NCBI RefSeq assembly: GCF_013520985.1 | Contig: NZ_JACDTY010000003.1 | Coordinates: forward strand, 124,001 to 188,000 | Direction: 5' to 3' | Length of the DNA: 64,000 nucleotides | From: Mesorhizobium neociceri | GTDB lineage: Bacteria > Pseudomonadota > Alphaproteobacteria > Rhizobiales > Rhizobiaceae | Shown here: in pieces, positions 17,043 to 25,714 of the stretch | Layout of the letters: each line of letters starts with the position of its first letter | Position numbering within the stretch: position 1 is the stretch's first letter | Notes under the pieces: model-generated | Seen by the model: only the letters and a program-made list of their open reading frames with translations | Database searches by the model: none | What the model was told of the DNA's origin: nothing | Translations under genes and position numbers: made by a program

Positions 17043-18125
17043 TCAGCCGTCGACGCGGCGACCTTCACTGTCGAAGAGATGGCAGTGTTCGGGTCCGGTG
17101 CAGATGTCCAGCACATCGCCGGCGGCAATCCGTTGCTGGCCTTCCAGCGCGACCGTCATCGATTGCCTGTCGGCAAGGCGGCCATAGGCGATCGTCTGGC
17201 CGCCAAGATGCTCGACATGGACGACCGTGAGCGAGCCGAGTTTCAATCCCCTGCTTTCGCCAATCCGGATATGCTCTGGCCGCACGCCGAGGCTGAGCTT
17301 TTCGCCTGGAGCGGGGGTATCCGTGGCCGGTACCACCACTGCCGATCCGGCCAGATCGATGGCCAGGCCATTGCTGCCCGACGCGACCGCCCGAACGTCG
17401 AGGAAATTCATCTTCGGCGAGCCGATGAAGCCTGCCACGAAGCGGTTGACCGGCCTGTTGTAGATTTCGAGCGGCGTGCCCTGTTGCTCGATGACGCCGG
17501 CACGTAGCACGACGATGCGGTCCGCCAGCGTCATCGCCTCGACCTGATCGTGCGTGACGTAGATCATCGTCGCGCCGATGTCGGCGTGCAGCCTGGCGAT
17601 TTCGACGCGTGTCTGAACGCGCAACTCGGCGTCAAGATTGGACAGAGGTTCATCGAACAGGAATATCTTTGGATCGCGTACGATGGCGCGGCCGATGGCG
17701 ACGCGCTGGCGCTGTCCACCGGAAAGCTGCTTGGGTTTGCGGTCGAGCAATTGCGAGATTTGCAGGATGTCGGCGGCCTTGCGCACGCGCTTGTCGATCT
17801 CCGCCTTCGGCATGCGCGCCGTCTCGAGCCCGAACGACATGTTCTTGTAGACGCTCATATGCGGATAGAGCGCGTAGGACTGGAAGACCATGGCGATGCC
17901 GCGCTCGGCAGCCGCCTTCTCGTTCATACGCTTGCCGCCGATCGACAGTTCGCCGCCGGAGATCGGTTCGAGACCGGCAATCATGCGCAGAAGCGTGGAC
18001 TTGCCGCATCCGGATGGCCCCACAAAGACGACGAACTCGCCGCTGCCGATCTGGAGGTCGACACCGCGGATGATCTCGGCGGCGCCGAATCGCTTCTGGA
18101 TCTTGCTCAGGGACAGCGTGGTCAT
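17043..18125 (-). CDS. ABC sugar transporter ATP-binding protein (UgpC/MalK type)
   Basis: 360 residues. Walker A is GPSGCGKSTLLRMIAGLE (about residue 36-52), the Q loop is VFQSYALYPHMSV, the ABC signature LSGGQRQRVAIGRAI, Walker B IFLFDEPLSNLDAELR, and the switch histidine lies in IYVTHDQVEAM. The C-terminal TOBE-type regulatory region starts near residue 240 and includes LSLGVRPEHIRI. This is the energy-coupling subunit for the two permeases just upstream, and its product powers import of an oligosaccharide. It is the third gene of the minus-strand operon, 35 bases before the binding-protein gene. The TOBE domain may also be contacted by other proteins. Confidence 0.92.
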   Translation of the reverse strand: MTTLSLSKIQKRFGAAEIIRGVDLQIGSGEFVVFVGPSGCGKSTLLRMIAGLEPISGGELSIGGKRMNEKAAAERGIAMVFQSYALYPHMSVYKNMSFGLETARMPKAEIDKRVRKAADILQISQLLDRKPKQLSGGQRQRVAIGRAIVRDPKIFLFDEPLSNLDAELRVQTRVEIARLHADIGATMIYVTHDQVEAMTLADRIVVLRAGVIEQQGTPLEIYNRPVNRFVAGFIGSPKMNFLDVRAVASGSNGLAIDLAGSAVVVPATDTPAPGEKLSLGVRPEHIRIGESRGLKLGSLTVVHVEHLGGQTIAYGRLADRQSMTVALEGQQRIAAGDVLDICTGPEHCHLFDSEGRRVDG

Positions 18126-18168
18126 GTCATGTCACCTCGTTGAAAGGCTGGTGTCGCCGGGTTGCCGG

Positions 18169-19065
18169 TCATCGCTTCATGCCCGTCGTCGCGATGCCTT
18201 CGATCAGCAATCGTTGGAACAGAATGAACAGGATGAAGATCGGCAGCACCGTCAGCGTCGACATTGCGAGCAACGCGCCCCAGTCCGACTGGGCAGTGGC
18301 GTCGACGAAGGTGCGAAGCGCGAGCTGCGCGGTGTAGTTCTGGATGTCGTTCAGATAGATCAGCGGGGCGAAGAAATCGTCCCAGGTCCAGATGAAAGAG
18401 AACACCGCGGCGGTCGCAAGCACCGGCATCGAAAGCGGCAGGATCACCTTCAGGAAGATGCGCAGCGGCCCCGCGCCGTCCATGATTGCGGCTTCATCCA
18501 GTTCGCGCGGGATACCGCGAAAGAACTGCACCATCAGGAAGATGAAGAACGCGTCGATGGCGAGGAACTTCGGCACGACCAAAGGCAGGATCGTGTTCAC
18601 CCAACCAAGCTTCAGGAACATCACATATTGCGGGATCAGCAAGGCGTGCTGCGGCATCATCAGCGTGCCGAGCATCAAGGCGAACCAGAAGCCGCGCCCC
18701 TTGAAGCGGAGCCGCGTGAAGGCATAGGCGGCCATCGAGCATGAGAACAAATTGCCGATCACGACCAGAACCGAGATGAGCAGCGAGTTCAGGAACATCT
18801 GGCCGAAGCCGACGCTCAGGCCGGTCCAGCCGCGCCGGTAAGCATCGAGCGAGAAGTCTTGCGGGATGAGCGAGGTCGAGGTGAAAATCTCGTTGTCCGG
18901 CTTGAACGAACTCGCGACCATCCACAGCATCGGATAGAGCATGATGAAGCTCACGGCGATGAGCAGCGCGTAGATCAGCGCACGCACCATGACCGAGGTA
19001 CCTTGCGCCGTTTCGGCGACGGCTGCTTCCCCGACAACGGCCGATGAAGAGACCGCGTCAGTCAT
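18169..19065 (-). CDS. ABC sugar transporter permease (MalG/UgpE type)
   Basis: 298 residues, about six membrane spans. The N-terminal 20 residues are cytoplasmic; span 1 (about 27-48) is followed by FKPDNEIFTSTSLIPQDFSLDAYRRGW-type motif (given in part), typical of MalG. The cytoplasmic EAA loop is RELDEAAIMDGAGPLRIFLKVILPLSMP (about residue 187-214 in part). The C-terminus ends LFQRLLIEGIATTGMKR, the usual MalG ending. It pairs with the next upstream permease. Its start overlaps the stop of that gene by 8 bases. Confidence 0.92.
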   Translation of the reverse strand: MTDAVSSSAVVGEAAVAETAQGTSVMVRALIYALLIAVSFIMLYPMLWMVASSFKPDNEIFTSTSLIPQDFSLDAYRRGWTGLSVGFGQMFLNSLLISVLVVIGNLFSCSMAAYAFTRLRFKGRGFWFALMLGTLMMPQHALLIPQYVMFLKLGWVNTILPLVVPKFLAIDAFFIFLMVQFFRGIPRELDEAAIMDGAGPLRIFLKVILPLSMPVLATAAVFSFIWTWDDFFAPLIYLNDIQNYTAQLALRTFVDATAQSDWGALLAMSTLTVLPIFILFILFQRLLIEGIATTGMKR

Positions 19066-20002
19066 CGTAGTGCACCCAAAATCTGGCGGTCAGGAACGAC
19101 ATCGCCGTGAAGAAGGCGATGATCAGCACCAACACCCAAGCGAGCGCCGATGCGTAGCCGAAGCGGAAATTGATGAACGCCTCCTGATAGAGGTAGAGCG
19201 TATAGAAGAGCGTCGAGTCGATTGGCCCGCCGGTGCCGTCGCTGATCACGAAGGCCGAGGTGAATGCCTTGAACGCATCGATGGTCAGGATCACGGCGTT
19301 GAAGAAGATGACCGGCGTCAACAGCGGCAGCGTTATCTTGAAGAACTGCCGGCTGCGGCCGGCGCCGTCGATACTCGCCGCCTCGTACATGTCTTGCGGG
19401 ATTTGACGCAAGCCCGCGAGAAAGATGATCATCGCCGAGCCGAACTGCCAGACCGCCAGCAGAACGATCGTGTAAAGCGAATAGGATGGATTGGATATCC
19501 AGCTTGGTCCCTCGTAGCCGAAGAGGCCATTCAGCGCCTGATTGAGCAGGCCGTCGCCGGCGAAAACCTGCCGCCAGAGCACCGCAATTGCGACGCTGCC
19601 GCCGACGAGTGACGGCAGATAGAAGATGGCGCGAAACAGCGACAGGCCGCGCAGTCCCTTGTTCAGCGCAACTGCAACCGCCAGTGCGAACAGCAGTTTT
19701 AGCGGCACAGAGAGCAGAACGAAGGTGAAGGTGACGTTCATTGCCGTCCAGAAGCGCGGATCGTCGGTAGCAATGCGGAGGTAGTTGTCGGCGCCGACCC
19801 AGTTCGGCGCCGACATGCCGCTGTAGTCGGTCATGGAGAAGTAAAGCGAGGCCAATGCAGGCCCGAGGGTCAAGGCGAAGAAGCCGATGAGCCATGGCGC
19901 GAGGAAACCATAGCCGGCCAGCTGCTCTCGCAGACCAGAGCGGTCGCGAGGCGCCTTCAATTCGAATGCGGCGACTGCCGACATGCCATCCCTCTTTCCC
20001 AA
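19058..20002 (-). CDS. ABC sugar transporter permease (MalF/UgpA type)
   Basis: 314 residues. The N-terminus has an extension of about 25 residues, then span 1 (YGFLAPWLIGFFALTLGPA), LYFSMTDYSGMS and NFTFVLLSVPLKL-like regions typical of MalF/UgpA proteins. The EAA loop is QDMYEAASIDGAGRSRQFFKITLPLLTP (about 205-232 in part). It forms the channel with the following MalG-type permease. It is the first gene of the minus operon and is transcribed away from the GH88 gene, from a 130-base shared promoter region. Confidence 0.92.
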   Translation of the reverse strand: MGKRDGMSAVAAFELKAPRDRSGLREQLAGYGFLAPWLIGFFALTLGPALASLYFSMTDYSGMSAPNWVGADNYLRIATDDPRFWTAMNVTFTFVLLSVPLKLLFALAVAVALNKGLRGLSLFRAIFYLPSLVGGSVAIAVLWRQVFAGDGLLNQALNGLFGYEGPSWISNPSYSLYTIVLLAVWQFGSAMIIFLAGLRQIPQDMYEAASIDGAGRSRQFFKITLPLLTPVIFFNAVILTIDAFKAFTSAFVISDGTGGPIDSTLFYTLYLYQEAFINFRFGYASALAWVLVLIIAFFTAMSFLTARFWVHYDD

Positions 20003-20093
20003 CGACGCGACAGCACTGTGCTGCAGCTCACGAACGGCGATTTTCCAAACCGGACGCCTCCGATGCCGGCAAATTAGGATTCGAAAGTTTTGT

Positions 20094-20120
20094 CGTCAAG
20101 AGAAAGTTTCTCTATTGACA
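20094..20120. promoter_or_regulatory. Divergent promoter region with a 15-bp palindrome between two -35 boxes
   Basis: AGAGAAAGTTTCTCT (20099-20113) is a perfect 7+1+7 palindrome. It is flanked by TTGACG reading left (complement of 20094-20099, a -35-like hexamer for the ABC operon) and by TTGACA reading right (20115-20120, for the GH88 gene). The matching -10 boxes are weak. An 8-bp GAAAGTTT also occurs at 20083-20090 as a direct repeat of part of the palindrome. A LacI-family repressor gene lies at the end of the divergent unit, so this is a probable operator. The assignment is inference. Confidence 0.6.
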
Positions 20121-20134
20121 GAAATTTAGTCGAC

Positions 20135-21361
20135 ATGCGAAATGACCTGCAGTTGAACAAGGTCAGCAACATGGGCGTCGAGCGAAGCAGCTATTTCCAG
20201 GCCGTCGAGGTCACCGATCCGGACCCCCAGCGCGACCGGCGCCAGCAGGCGCTGGCCCGTTGCATCGAGCGGCTGCGCGCCACGATGCCCGTCATCGGTC
20301 TGCGCAATCCCAAGATCGGCCTTGCCGACAACACATGGAGCTATTGCGGCCCCTATGATTGGGTGATCAGTTTCCAGGCAGGACAATTGTGGCTGGCGCT
20401 GCAACTGACGGGTGATCCGGTTTTTCTGAACGCTGCCCGTGCCCGCCGCCCTGTGTTCCGGGGCATTCTGGCCAACCACGGCGCGCAGGATCACGACCTG
20501 GGCTTTCAGTTCTCGCTGGGCTGCGTCTCCGATTGGCTGATGACGAGTGACCGCGAAGTGCGTCAGATGGCGCTGGAGGCCGCGACCGCCTTGCTGGGGA
20601 GATATCGACCGGAAGGTCGTTATATCCAGGCCTGGAACGCGCGGTCCATTCATGGCGGGACGCGGGCCGAATTTGCCAATGGCCGCATCATTGCCGACAC
20701 GATGCAAAACCTCGCGCTGCTCCACTGGGCGCATGGCGAGACCGGGCGCATGGACTTTTACGATGTCGCCGAGGGACATGCGGCCACCACGTTGAAACAT
20801 GTGGTGCGCGCCGATGACACCAGCTTCCACACCTTCGTTTTCGATACCGCCAGCGGCAAGCCGCTGCGTGGCGAGACGCACCAGGGCTATGCCGACGGTT
20901 CCTGCTGGTCGCGCGGTCAGGCCTGGCTGATCCATGGCTTCGCGCAATGCGCCACCGCCACCGGCAGCCCGCTCTACCTGGACGCGGCCCGCCGCCTTGC
21001 CGCCAAGGCGGAGGGGTTGATGGAAACCGACGGCGTCCCCGTCTGGGACTACTCAGCGCCCAATGCCGTCAACGCACCGCGCGACAGTTCCGCCGGCGCG
21101 ATCATGGCTGCCGGCGTGTATATGCTTGCCCACCAGTGTGAGCCGGAAGAGGCCGCGCGCTGGCGCGCTTTTGGGGCGCGCCTGCTTGCCGGACTGCTCG
21201 ACAGTTGCGATCTCACCGAAGATGCGGGTGCGCAGGGCATGCTCGCGCATGGCGCCGCGCATGTCACTGCCGGCTTTTCGGACAACATGCTGCCTTACGG
21301 CGATTATTATTTCATGGAAGCCTTGATGCGTTCACTTGGGCACACCCAGTTCTTTTGGTAG
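20135..21361 (+). CDS. Unsaturated glucuronyl hydrolase, glycoside hydrolase family 88
   Basis: 408 residues from the ATG at 20135; another ATG at 20171 is possible and has a slightly better ribosome site (AAGGT), and a start at 20090 overlaps the promoter region and is unlikely. GH88 signatures: GPYDWVISFQAGQLWLALQLTGD, DHDLGFQFSLGC, ADTMQNLALLHWA, DGSCWSRGQAWLIHGFAQ and APRDSSAGAIMAAGVYML. The two aspartates in DHDLGF and DTMQN match the family's catalytic pair. The enzyme removes the 4,5-unsaturated glucuronic (or galacturonic) residue left by polysaccharide lyases. No signal peptide, so it acts after import by the divergent ABC system. Confidence 0.88.
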   Translation: MRNDLQLNKVSNMGVERSSYFQAVEVTDPDPQRDRRQQALARCIERLRATMPVIGLRNPKIGLADNTWSYCGPYDWVISFQAGQLWLALQLTGDPVFLNAARARRPVFRGILANHGAQDHDLGFQFSLGCVSDWLMTSDREVRQMALEAATALLGRYRPEGRYIQAWNARSIHGGTRAEFANGRIIADTMQNLALLHWAHGETGRMDFYDVAEGHAATTLKHVVRADDTSFHTFVFDTASGKPLRGETHQGYADGSCWSRGQAWLIHGFAQCATATGSPLYLDAARRLAAKAEGLMETDGVPVWDYSAPNAVNAPRDSSAGAIMAAGVYMLAHQCEPEEAARWRAFGARLLAGLLDSCDLTEDAGAQGMLAHGAAHVTAGFSDNMLPYGDYYFMEALMRSLGHTQFFW

Positions 21362-21442
21362 AGAATCAATGGCAATACACAGTAACCTGCCTGTACGACC
21401 TTCAGGAAATCAGCAAACCCAGCATCGGAAGCAACATTCCTG

Positions 21443-22489
21443 ATGGACGACGAAGCCAACGCCCCTACCCTTCGCGATATTGCCGATGCGGCTGGCGTTT
21501 CGGTGGCTTCCGTTTCGAAGGTCCTCAACAACAGGAGCGGCGTTGGCGAGGAGAGCCGCCGCAAGATCCTCGATATAGCCGAGCGTTACGGTTACCAGGG
21601 CAAGACGGCGCGGTCGCTGCATAAAGCGGGTGTCGACAGCGCCGCAATGCTGATGCCGGCGGAATTCTATTCGCGTTCGCAGTTCTACGAGGACGTCATC
21701 CGTGGCGCCCTGGACGAGGCGGCCGCCCATTCGCTGAAGATCGACGTGCGCCTGATTTCCCTCGATTCGGTGGTGGCCGAGGTGGAGGAGCTGCTGCAGG
21801 CCGGCAAGACCGGGGCGATCGTCGCGATCGGCCTCGACCAGCCGGAAGCGCTGGAAAGGATCATCGCCAGTAAACTGCCTGCCGTTCTGATCAACGGCAT
21901 GGACCGCACGATGCGCCTGAACAGTGTCCTGCCCGACAACTGGTCAGCGGGTTGGCTGGCGACGCAGCGTTTGTTGAGCGCTGGGCATCGCGAGATCGTT
22001 CATGTCGCCCTGCCACATCGCCTGTCCTTGCGCCGCCGGCTCGAGGGTTTCAGGGTTGCGCTCGAGGAAGCCGGCATCCGGTTCGATCCGCAGCGCCATG
22101 TCCTGGACCTGTCCAAATTCGGCGTCCAGGAATCGCAAACGCAGCAGGTTGTCCGGCAGGCGCTGCAGGACGGCAGCCTGGCCGATGCAACCGCCTTTTT
22201 CTGCAGCACCGACATCGTCGCGCTGGGTGTCATGCAGGCGCTGCAAAGCAGCGGCTTCTCGGTTCCGGAAGATTTCTCCGTCATCGGCCTCGACGATATC
22301 GCGGTCGCCCTTCATAGCCGCCCACCGCTGACGACCATTCGCATCGACCGGCTCGAACTGGGCCGTGCCGGCATACAGATGCTGATGAAACGCATCGCGG
22401 ATCCGGGCGCAAACATTGTGCGCGTCAACATCGGCGTGCAATTGGTCGAACGCGCCACCGTCGGCCCGGTGCGAAAAACGGCTCGGTGA
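21443..22489 (+). CDS. LacI family transcriptional regulator
   Basis: 348 residues. The N-terminal helix-turn-helix and hinge are PTLRDIADAAGVSVASVSKV and LNNRSGVGEESRRKILDIA (residues 8-45). The rest is a periplasmic-binding-like ligand domain, with SAAMLMPAEFYSRSQFYEDVI and DFSVIGLDDIAVALHSRPPLTTI near the end. It is 81 bases downstream of the GH88 gene on the same strand and very likely controls the uronate locus through the palindrome near 20106. The inducer is probably a sugar taken up by the ABC system. Confidence 0.9.
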   Translation: MDDEANAPTLRDIADAAGVSVASVSKVLNNRSGVGEESRRKILDIAERYGYQGKTARSLHKAGVDSAAMLMPAEFYSRSQFYEDVIRGALDEAAAHSLKIDVRLISLDSVVAEVEELLQAGKTGAIVAIGLDQPEALERIIASKLPAVLINGMDRTMRLNSVLPDNWSAGWLATQRLLSAGHREIVHVALPHRLSLRRRLEGFRVALEEAGIRFDPQRHVLDLSKFGVQESQTQQVVRQALQDGSLADATAFFCSTDIVALGVMQALQSSGFSVPEDFSVIGLDDIAVALHSRPPLTTIRIDRLELGRAGIQMLMKRIADPGANIVRVNIGVQLVERATVGPVRKTAR

Positions 22490-22504
22490 AAGCATCGAGG
22501 GGCA

Positions 22505-22535
22505 CCGCCACCCCCATCGGCGGAGGGCGTGGCGG
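22505..22535 (+). terminator. Hairpin between convergent LacI and cusA genes
   Basis: CCGCCAC (22505-22511) pairs with GTGGCGG (22529-22535), and CCC/GGG add inner pairs past a mismatch. It lies in the 54-base gap between two convergent stops, as expected for a terminator, but has no T run on either strand, so intrinsic termination is doubtful. Confidence 0.4.
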
Positions 22536-22543
22536 CGACCTCT

Positions 22544-25500
22544 TCACTCGGCAGCTAGCGGCAGCGCTGCGACCCGTTCAACGGTGTTAGGCGCACTGGC
22601 AGCGCGCGGCAGCCGCCAGCCCTTGACCAGGCCATAGACCGCCGGGATCACCACCAGCGTCAGCAAGGTCGACGAGATCATGCCGCCGATCATCGGAACG
22701 GCGATGCGCTGCATGACCTCCGATCCAGTGCCGGTACTCCACAGGATCGGCAGCAGGCCCGCCATGATCGCCACCACCGTCATCATCTTCGGTCGCACGC
22801 GCTCTACTGCGCCCACCATGATTGCAGAGTGCAGATCAAGCCGCGTCAGCGCCCGCCCCCCGGCAACTGCCTTTGCCTTCGCTTCGGACAGCGCATGATC
22901 GAGGTAGATCAGCATAATGACGCCGGTCTCGGCGGCCACGCCGGCAAGGGCAATGAACCCCACGGCCACGGCAACCGAGGTGTTGAACCCCAGCCACCAC
23001 ATGAGCCACACTCCCCCAACCAGCGCGAACGGCAGCGACAACATGACGATCAGCGTTTCGGTCAGGCGACGGAAGTTCAGAAATAGCAGCAGGAAGATCA
23101 CCGCCAGCGTCATCGGGACGACAATCTTCAGACGCTCTGCGGCGCGCTCGAGATATTCGAACTGCCCGCTCCAGGCGACTGAGTAGCCAGCTGGCAATGT
23201 GACATTCTTCGCCACAGCCGCCTGAGCGGCGGCGACGTAGCCGCCAAGGTCACGGCCGGCAATGTCGACGAAGATATAAACCGCCAGCTGGCCGTTCTCG
23301 GTGCGGATGGAGGTCGCACCCCGCGTCAGTTCGACCTTGGCGACCTCACCGAGCGGCACCGTGCCGCCACCGGGAATCGCTATCTGCACCTCGCGGGCGA
23401 TTGACTGCGGATCACTGCGCAAGGCACGTGGATAGCGGATGGCAACCCCATAGCGTTCGCGCCCTTCAACCGTCGAGGTGATCACCTCCGAGCCCAATGC
23501 CATGGAGATGACATCCTGGACGTCGCCGATCGAAAGCCCATAGCGGCCGAGCGCATCACGGTCGGGGACGATGTCGAGATAGTAGCCGCCGATGACCCGC
23601 TCGGCATAGGCGCTCGACGTGCCCGGTACCGTCTTCAGGACCCCTTCAACCTGTCGGGCGACCTTCTCGATTTCCGCGAGGTCAGTGCCATAGACCTTGA
23701 CGCCAACGGGGGTACGGATGCCGGTGGCGAGCATATCGATGCGGGCGCGGATTGGCATCGTCCAGGCATTGGAGACACCTGGAAACTGCAACGCTGCGTC
23801 CATCTCGGTTTTCAGGCTGTCAGCGGTGACTCCCGGCCGCCATTGGGATTTCGGCTTGAGGTTGATAATCGTTTCGAACATTTCGGTAGGCGCCGGATCG
23901 GTTGCTGTCTGCGCCCGGCCGGCCTTGCCGAACACGCTTTCCACCTCTGGAAACGACTTGATGATGCGATCCTGCATCTGCAAAAGCTCGCCCGCCTTGG
24001 TGACCGAGATCCCCGGCAGGGTTGTCGGCATATACATCAGTGTGCCTTCATCGAGTGCCGGCATGAACTCGCTGCCGAGCTGCCGTGCCGGCCATACCGT
24101 GATCGCCAGTGCAGCCAGCGCCAGAACAATGGTGAGCGTCTTGGCCCGCAGCACGCCGGCAATGATCGGCCGATAGAGCGCGATCAGAACGCGGTTGAGC
24201 GGGTTCTTGTGCTCGGGGATGATGCGGCCGCGCACGAACACCACCATCAGCGCCGGCACAAGCGTCACCGACAGCAGCGCCGCCGCTGCCATGGAAAATG
24301 TCTTGGTGAAGGCGAGCGGGCCGAACAGTCGTCCCTCCTGACTTTCCAGCGTAAAGATCGGCAGGAAAGAGACCGTGATGATCAGCAGGCTGAAAAACAA
24401 TGCCGGGCCGACCTCGCTCGCCGCGTCGATCAGGATTTCGATGCGTGGCTTGTCTGGGGGTGCGCGCTCAAGATGCTTATGCGCATTCTCGATCATAACA
24501 ATCGCCGCGTCGATCATGGCGCCGATCGCGATGGCGATGCCGCCGAGACTCATGATGTTGGAGCCGATGCCGAGCGCCTTCATGGCACCAAAGGCCATCA
24601 GGATGCCGACCGGCAGCATAATGATCGCCACCAAGGCGCTCCGCACGTGGAGCAGGAACAGGATCGTCACCAGCGCTACCACGATGCTTTCCTCGACCAG
24701 GGTCGATTTCAACGTTTCGATCGCAGAATCGATCAGCTTGGAGCGGTCATAGACCGATACGATCTCGGCGCCTTCAGGCAGGCTTTTCTGAACGTCGGCG
24801 AGGCTTTGCTTGACGTTGTCGATGACGCTGAGCGCGTTGGCGCCGACACGCTGTAGAACGATGCCGCTGGCCACTTCGCCCTCGCCATTCAGTTCGGCGA
24901 TGCCGCGGCGCTCGTCGGGGACGATCTCGACACGAGCGACGTCACCGAGCCGCAGCGGCACACCGCCTTGGGTCCTGAGTACGATGCTCTCAATATCGGC
25001 GGTGCTCTTCAGATAACCGCGGCCACGCACCATGAACTCGAATTCCGAGATCTCGACGGTGCGCCCGCCGGTGTCCATGTTGCTGCTTCGCACTGCCGCA
25101 CCGACCTCGGCGAGCGTGACGCCCTGAGCGCGCAGGCGCGCCGGGTCGACGACGATTGAATATTGCTTGACGAAACCGCCTACGCCGGCCACTTCCGAGA
25201 CGCCTTCGGCCTTGGAGGCACCGAAGCGCACGACCCAATCCTGCAACGAACGCAGTTCGGCCAGCGACATGTTCTTGGCGACCACTGCGTATTGATAGAC
25301 CCAACCAACGCCGGTGGCGTCGGGACCGAGCGTTGGCGTGACGCCGGCAGGCAGGCGACTTGCCGCAGCATTCAGATACTCGAGCACGCGGCTGCGGGCC
25401 CAATACGGGTCCGTTCCATCCTGGAAAATCACGTAGACGAAGGACACGCCGAAGAACGAGAAACCCCTGACTACCTTCGATTTCGGCACGGTGAGCATGG

Positions 25501-25714
25501 CGGTGGTCAGTGGATAGGTGACCTGGTCCTCGACCACTTGCGGCGCTTGTCCAGGGTAGTCGGTGAAGACGATGACCTGCACGTCGGACAGATCGGGGAT
25601 CGCGTCCAGCGGCAAGGTCTTCACCGCGTAGATCCCTGCTCCGGCGGCGAATGTGGCTGCGAAGAACACAAGCAGCAGATTGCGCGCAGACCAGGCGATG
25701 AGTTTGGCGATCAT
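22544..25714 (-). CDS. cusA: Heavy-metal efflux RND transporter, CusA/CzcA family
   Basis: 1056 residues, the usual length. Twelve membrane spans; the N-terminus (MIAKLIAWSARNLLLV) and AIPDLSDVQVIVFTDYPGQAPQ are typical. The HME-RND motif GGIAIAIGAMIDAAIVMIEN (about residue 395) replaces the proton-relay D..D of drug pumps. WTMPIRARIDMLATGIRTP resembles the segment that carries a methionine ligand in copper/silver pumps of the CusA branch, and DEGTLMYMPTTLPGIS is also CusA-like. It exports Cu(I)/Ag(I) or a related metal from the periplasm/cytoplasm together with CusB. Its start overlaps the cusB stop by 4 bases. No outer membrane channel gene (cusC) is adjacent. Confidence 0.9.
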   Translation of the reverse strand: MIAKLIAWSARNLLLVFFAATFAAGAGIYAVKTLPLDAIPDLSDVQVIVFTDYPGQAPQVVEDQVTYPLTTAMLTVPKSKVVRGFSFFGVSFVYVIFQDGTDPYWARSRVLEYLNAAASRLPAGVTPTLGPDATGVGWVYQYAVVAKNMSLAELRSLQDWVVRFGASKAEGVSEVAGVGGFVKQYSIVVDPARLRAQGVTLAEVGAAVRSSNMDTGGRTVEISEFEFMVRGRGYLKSTADIESIVLRTQGGVPLRLGDVARVEIVPDERRGIAELNGEGEVASGIVLQRVGANALSVIDNVKQSLADVQKSLPEGAEIVSVYDRSKLIDSAIETLKSTLVEESIVVALVTILFLLHVRSALVAIIMLPVGILMAFGAMKALGIGSNIMSLGGIAIAIGAMIDAAIVMIENAHKHLERAPPDKPRIEILIDAASEVGPALFFSLLIITVSFLPIFTLESQEGRLFGPLAFTKTFSMAAAALLSVTLVPALMVVFVRGRIIPEHKNPLNRVLIALYRPIIAGVLRAKTLTIVLALAALAITVWPARQLGSEFMPALDEGTLMYMPTTLPGISVTKAGELLQMQDRIIKSFPEVESVFGKAGRAQTATDPAPTEMFETIINLKPKSQWRPGVTADSLKTEMDAALQFPGVSNAWTMPIRARIDMLATGIRTPVGVKVYGTDLAEIEKVARQVEGVLKTVPGTSSAYAERVIGGYYLDIVPDRDALGRYGLSIGDVQDVISMALGSEVITSTVEGRERYGVAIRYPRALRSDPQSIAREVQIAIPGGGTVPLGEVAKVELTRGATSIRTENGQLAVYIFVDIAGRDLGGYVAAAQAAVAKNVTLPAGYSVAWSGQFEYLERAAERLKIVVPMTLAVIFLLLFLNFRRLTETLIVMLSLPFALVGGVWLMWWLGFNTSVAVAVGFIALAGVAAETGVIMLIYLDHALSEAKAKAVAGGRALTRLDLHSAIMVGAVERVRPKMMTVVAIMAGLLPILWSTGTGSEVMQRIAVPMIGGMISSTLLTLVVIPAVYGLVKGWRLPRAASAPNTVERVAALPLAAE

